A DNA stretch of 64,000 nucleotides, taken from the NCBI GenBank assembly GCA_009823395.1, contig CM020514.1:14773466-14837465 (forward strand), written 5' to 3'. Shown in pieces: positions 58,668-64,000 of this stretch (position 1 is the stretch's first letter; every line of letters begins with the position of its first letter). The position numbers were made by a program, and so were the translations under genes. Source of the DNA: Thamnaconus septentrionalis. Lineage: Eukaryota > Chordata > Actinopteri > Tetraodontiformes > Monacanthidae. The notes beneath the pieces were generated by a model. That model saw only the letters and a list, made by a program, of their open reading frames with translations, did no database searches and was not told the DNA's origin.

Positions 58668-58675
58668 GTTAAACT

Positions 58676-59418
58676 GAATATTATGGAATGTGCCACAAGA
58701 GACATATAAACAAAAGATAAGAAAGATCATGACCCCTTTTGATAAACTCACAAACACACAAACAAACAGCTGTTTCTCTTGCTGTGACCATCAAATGTCA
58801 TTGATTTTATCCAAAAGCGAAGCCCTGCAATCATACAAGGGTTTACTGTTTTTATTTATTTGTGTTTCTTTCCAAAACGGACAAAAATTTCGGTGCACTT
58901 TGCATATGGCACATTTTCAAGCAAGCTCCAACCCGATCGGTGCACCAATAACAGCCAGCGGAGGGCAGAGGGTATTTAAAACTCTACCCTCCCTCGTTCA
59001 CCTCCCACCTTAATTCCACCTATTCTTGGCAGTTCAGAAAGTGGCGGCGGGGGCTTCTAACTGTGTAAATAGCTCTGGAAATTGCATCTGGCCTTTGACT
59101 GTCTCTGTAATTGCGAGACTCTCGCAGTATTTTGCTTGGCAGTCTGAGAGGTTAACCCCCCCGAGGGCTGCAGGCCCTCTCCGTCTGACTGGCAGAGGTC
59201 CCCCTCAAAGCCCTACTTGTTCAGCTCCCAGCCTGGGCAGCTTGAAGCCACCGCTGATCCTCTTCCAGGGGAGAGGGGAGGAAAAAAGGATTGGAAGGCT
59301 GCTACTCTCAGCCCGTGTTACTGGCCCGCGCGCCCATCCAGCTCCATTTAAATGGCCAGTGGCTTGAAAAAAGAAGCAGCACAAACCTTTTCACTCTTTA
59401 TGTAAAAAAAAAAAGTAT
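58676..59418. other. Intergenic DNA without recognised gene
   Basis: Unique-looking sequence, including a TATTTAAA motif at about 58972. Nothing coding was recognised. Confidence 0.35.
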
Positions 59419-59574
<156 letters not shown>

Positions 59575-59696
59575 GAGTGTGTATAAATAGATATGTATTA
59601 AGAAGTCAAACTATTACAATGCACCATTTTCATGTCCATGGTCGGAAGGGAGCAGGAAACAGAAAAACTTTTCTTACCTGCTTCTTCTTTAAAACA

Positions 59697-59751
<55 letters not shown>

Positions 59752-59753
59752 AA
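59697..59753. repeat. (AAAT)n tetranucleotide microsatellite
   Basis: About 14 tandem AAAT/TAAA units. Confidence 0.95.
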
Positions 59754-60864
59754 TGGTCTGCCAATTTCAAAGAGTGTAAATTCCATAATAAGAGATGGCA
59801 CTCTGATAACTCACATCTGCCAAAGAAATACAAATAAAGCATGAGTTTTTTCCGACATAATTTCTTATTCGGTAATGTATTCAAGTAATGGCCAAAATAA
59901 TTCTTCAATGCACTGATCAAATGCTGGCCCTCTGCGCTCATCCCGCTTGAGGAAAGGTTCCACGTGCATGGCTTGGTGGTTCATCAAGGCTCTGTCAGAG
60001 AGAAATCCACAGGGTGAGCAGAAGGTTCTCCGTAACCCGTCTGATCTGACGGATGATGTTGACACGTGAAATGGTCTGTTAAAAAAATAAAGAATGTCAG
60101 AGAAGAAGCAGCGGAGAAAAGACAACATGTTCCATTTTTCCTTCTCCCGGGTTCCCACATTGTTCTCTCCAGCTCGGCTCCCCTCTGGGCCCTCGAGAGC
60201 GACTCGCGACACCCCAGACAAAAGTAGAAAAGAAATATCACGGCACAAAGGCTCTTTATGTAACGCTGTCAAGTTGCATTGATTTTCTTTTTAAATTTTT
60301 TTTGCGTATACTTGACAGACAACATAAAATCGTTGCTTTGTGTCATGCCAAGGAGGGCCTTGGAGATCACACTGGCTTCGCCTTCGCTGCTCAGTTCTTG
60401 GGTAAAAATATTGTCTTGGACCAGGCAGTGTGTAGAGACCTCAGCAATTTGTTAGCGTAAAGATTCCTTTTTTTCTGCAGAAGGAACAACATCCTTAGTC
60501 GGACCACACTCTAGATTTTTGTCCAACTTTTTTTTTGTCCAATCTTTCTCTCGGCTTTCACTGCCTCGTTGCAACCTTGCAGTTGGAACAATAAGAAATC
60601 ATTGCTGAAATCTTAGTCATCCAGCTGTCCTGGCTCAAAATTAAAAGCTTTTTTTTTTCTTTTTTTTTTAAAATTGGCTTCCCTTAAGCTGAGACACAAC
60701 CAGGAAGTGACTGCTGCAAGCTGTATGTGAAAGCCTGGAAAGAAAGACGGAAAAGTTGAGCAGGAAGCAAGTGTGACCTGAGTCGATGCTAAAGACATTA
60801 GCATTAAAATGAATGCTATTCAGCACTGGTAGACAACATTTTTTGACTTTTGCCCCTTCAGACA
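59754..60864. other. Intergenic DNA without recognised gene
   Basis: No coding exon, RNA gene or named repeat was recognised. Several homopolymer T runs are present. Confidence 0.35.
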
Positions 60865-61226
60865 TACACTACCAGTCAAAAGTTTGGACACATACTTCTG
60901 GTTTAATGTTTTTTTTTTCATTTTCATTTACATTATAGATTGTCACTCAAGGCATCAAAACTATGAATGAACACATATGGAATACTTTAAACACAAAAGT
61001 GTTAAATAACTCAAACAAGTTTTATATTTTAGATGATCTAGAATAGCCAGCCTTCATATGAAATATATATAACAAAACATTTTTAGGTATTTAACATTTT
61101 TTCCTTTTGCCACATTAAGGCACATATCTTTTTCATATATTTGATGTCTTCAGTATGTATCTACAGTATAGGAAGTAGTAAAGATAAGAAGAAACAGGTG
61201 TGTCCAAACTTTTGACCAGTAGTGTA
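60865..61226. mobile_element. MITE with inverted terminal repeats, copy B (intact)
   Basis: The left end TACACTACCAGTCAAAAGTTTGGACAC and the complement of the right end TACACTACTGGTCAAAAGTTTGGACAC pair almost perfectly. The interior shares CAAGGCATCAAAACTATGAATGAAC with copies A and C. It is 362 bp long with no coding capacity. TA flanks suggest the Tc1/mariner group. Confidence 0.9.
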
Positions 61227-62952
61227 TAGGAAACCTCTGCTGTACTGCCCCAACTGTACTCAATGGAAGTTTTGTCAAATATTTTTTTTTTTAACTTCCA
61301 TTTAAATAAACCTTTCAGGGACTTTCTACCAAGGAAATAAATCCAGTGAAATTAGGGAAACCTTCCATCTAGTTTGTCGGTGTCCCCATCAGCGGGACAG
61401 TCGGTAGATGAGTTCAGAGACTGGATCAAGACCTCGTTTGTGTTTTGTGGGGAATCAGCAGCTGTGTAATCAGACCCAGACCTGACCCTACCTGTCCGGA
61501 CGTTCCTCCGCGCTCTTCATCATGCGCGCGTGTCGTCCGTAAGCTGATGAAGCTCCGGTCGCGTGCAGCCTCTGACCTCTCCTGTCTGATTTCACAAGGA
61601 TAACCCAAAACCACCACTGTACGTCCTTAGCGGAGGATACAGTGTATTTTTCTTTTGCCCTGCCATTCATCAGGACTTTATTTAGACTCCTGTTGATTCA
61701 GTGTTGACCCGGGGTCGCTAAAACTGTCCAGTATAATAGATAACATCATGAAAACACACTTTGTAGCTACTCCTTTGCCTGAGTGTTTTCAGAGGCTTTG
61801 CCGTCTCCTCTCCCTTCTTTGAATTTCAGGCTTTAGAACACTCCATTAAAAATTAGCATACTCTTTCTTAAATTGAACAACTAAAAAAACGAATGGTCAC
61901 AATCTGTCTGGGTAAATATTTCTAAAATTCTCTTGTAGCTTTAGCTGATTCTATCAAAGACCAACTGACGACTGGCTCTTATATCGCATTGCTGTCATAT
62001 TTTAGCCATGGTAACTTTTACATGCTGTTTTCATTCAAACAGGGAACATTTTATTTGGGTCTGTTAATGAAACAGCTTTCTTTATTTCTTTAATCAGATC
62101 CCCTTTAGCTTCCACAGCTGTGGTCGCTAATCTTCCTGGGGCCCACATAGAATATGAAACAAATTACACAGACATAAACATAGATACATACAGTTCAAAA
62201 ACCTATCAAGTTCAAAGTCAGGAACACTATACATCCATCACTTCAATACAATGACATCCATTGTTTAGACCTTAGTGTTGATTTTTAGCAGTCATGTAAT
62301 ATAGCTTTTGAGTTCTGCTGGTCAGTGGAGCAGCGTCCCATGCGAAGGCCGAATCTGTTTGTGGAGTAGAGACGCTTAATATTTCTGTTTTTCAGCGCAC
62401 ATATGCAAAATGTAGACCATAAAATGTCAATTTCCGGTCAAGTTTGATCATTTTCTTAGTGGTTTCTTATCTTTTGAAACTGCTTTAAAACTGGAAAACC
62501 ATTTGCAGGCTGAGTAATTTCTATTTGTGGGGAAATATCATTACGGCTACGTCACGGCGCCTCTTTTGCTCCGAGCTAATGGAGTTGAGCTGGTTGTGGG
62601 GTCGTGCGGACGCTCGGCGGTCCCCTTGGAGAACACTAAGCTCTGTATTTGCGCCGGGGCTAACAGCCTCTTCAGTCCAGGTTAGGAGGGTGGCTCCCCG
62701 CAGCTGCTGTCTCCGAGGCTGATTAGCGCGGTGATGAGCGAATGAGGGCCGGGGGGGCGTGGGGAGACCGTGCGCGCACGTGCACGTGCGCTGAAAGGGT
62801 TAAGCAGCCAGTTAGGAGGGGAGGAGGAGACCTGCTCTGTGTCCAGGATGTCGAGTGCTGCAGCTCGATGGTGTGCTGTTACACTGCATGAGGCCTCGAC
62901 TCCACTTGGGTTCTGATTGGGCCTTTAAGATCACAGCAACCCCCCCACTCCT

Positions 62953-63011
<59 letters not shown>

Positions 63012-64000
63012 CCCCTCCTTCCCCTCTCCTCCCTGAGGGTTTCTCTGTCCACATCCTCCCTGCTGATTATCACCACTACCAGAGCTGACTCTTGCACTCC
63101 AGCTGCTGTCCACACTCTGGCTCTGGGGCTAATTTAACCAGGCTGCATGGAGGGAGAAAACTTTCTCATGCAGCCTCGGGGAGGCCGTGCGGCTCAACCG
63201 GCTCCTCCCAGCCTCCCGCAGTCCCGTTTGCCTCCTGCGGAAGCCTACATCAGCGCTGCCCCGCCATACTCACTGCAAAAAAAAAAAAAAAAAGCCAGCC
63301 ACTGGGCTAAACACGACATGCCTTTCTGTCAGGCTCCCGCCCCAGCGCTGCGTTTAAACAATATCCAGAGCTAGAAATCAGAGCGGAGTCGCAGTCCTTC
63401 ATACTTGGAAGCATTTCATCAGGGTGGGGGAAACTAGTCAGAGGAGGTCTGGGTGTAGGGCCAAGTTGTGTGGGTCTCTCAGGTGTTTCCTGTGCTGTGG
63501 GGTCAGGTCAGAGAGAGAACCTGCCCCGACCGACCGGGAGGTGACTCGCTGCATCTCATTTTCGTCGCTCTCCAAGAGAAACCTCGGCCCTTTTAGTTCC
63601 TAGCTAGGAACACGCGCAAAGTCCCGCTGGCTACTGTACGTTTCAGCAAAGGTGATTCAGATATGCTCCTGAATTTCTGTTTCTCCTCTTCGCTTTTAAT
63701 TGAACACTAATTTAAAAAGGAAATCACACAGACGTTTAAGAAGGTGGAGCAGCAGAACCTCTGCTGGACTTTATCTGTGAGGTGCAGCAAGAAAAACTGG
63801 ACCAGTTGTAAACGCTAGACAAGGTAAAAAATTGTCCAAGTAGACACAAAACCGCAATTTAAGAGTCGTAAATTTGAAACACAAAGCTGCGGATTGCATT
63901 GACAAATTCAAATTGCACTTTGTTTTTTGTTTGTTTATGTATTAAACCCTTTTTCTCCCACTGATTTCTGCACAAGCCTGTGCACGCTTTAAACATTAGC
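61227..64000. other. Intergenic DNA at the right edge
   Basis: No gene was recognised. 62083-62240 contains TTTAGCTTCCACAGCTGTGG and TCTTCCTGGGGCCCACA, which resemble the tail of a dispersed teleost retroelement (tentative). The CA microsatellite lies at 62955-63008. An alternating GTGCGCGCACGTGCACGTGCG run at about 62770-62790 contains overlapping CACGTG-type boxes. A poly-A run occupies 63278-63293. Confidence 0.35.
62955..63008. repeat. (CA)n microsatellite
   Basis: About 27 uninterrupted CA units. Confidence 0.97.

Noticed and set aside
62083..62240. Named LINE family assignment
   Set aside because: The sequence looks like a teleost retroelement tail, but no coding part or diagnostic end is present, so it was left as a tentative note.

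Overview
This is vertebrate nuclear DNA, almost certainly from a ray-finned (teleost) fish. The genes have many small GT-AG exons and short introns. The non-coding DNA holds abundant CA, TA and other microsatellites and short terminal-inverted-repeat elements typical of teleosts. Every exon translates to a close but not identical match to its human counterpart. The calls rest on protein families recalled from knowledge and on exon phases checked by hand; no database was searched.

Four complete protein-coding genes were assembled exon by exon. CYBRD1 (+, CDS 407-2622, 4 exons, 270 aa) is a cytochrome b561 ferric reductase. DYNC1I2 (+, CDS 4207-20312, 16 coding exons, 627 aa) is a cytoplasmic dynein-1 intermediate chain. 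SLC25A12/aralar1 (-, CDS 39073-21525, 18 exons, 672 aa) is the calcium-regulated mitochondrial aspartate/glutamate carrier. HAT1 (+, CDS 40765-50536, 11 exons, 408 aa) is the type B histone H4 acetyltransferase. All reading phases close across every junction. DYNC1I2 and SLC25A12 converge with about 1.2 kb between stop codons and appear to share a two-way polyadenylation site. SLC25A12 and HAT1 diverge with about 1.7 kb between start codons.

The order CYBRD1-DYNC1I2-SLC25A12-HAT1 is that of human 2q31.1, where METAP1D, DLX1 and DLX2 follow. The last 13 kb (50.5-64 kb) therefore lies where METAP1D and the DLX1/2 regulatory territory would be expected. No METAP1D catalytic exon is visible. Only two weak exon candidates, repeats and unassigned DNA were found there. 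The genes do not form a pathway; they are housekeeping neighbours probably held together by ancient synteny around DLX1/2.

Repeats include a 259-bp hAT-like MITE with a perfect 8-bp target duplication, three copies of a MITE with a long inverted terminal repeat, and an inverted pair of about 450-bp elements inside SLC25A12 that flanks exons 11-17. There is also a dispersed CCCTTTGTGATGTCAC-type hairpin repeat and many microsatellites, two of which sit directly on SLC25A12 splice acceptors. No CRISPR array, bacterial operon, rRNA or convincing tRNA was seen, and there is no sign of a wholly new gene system. The most interesting signals are splicing and RNA-structure features in SLC25A12 and the DLX bystander landscape.
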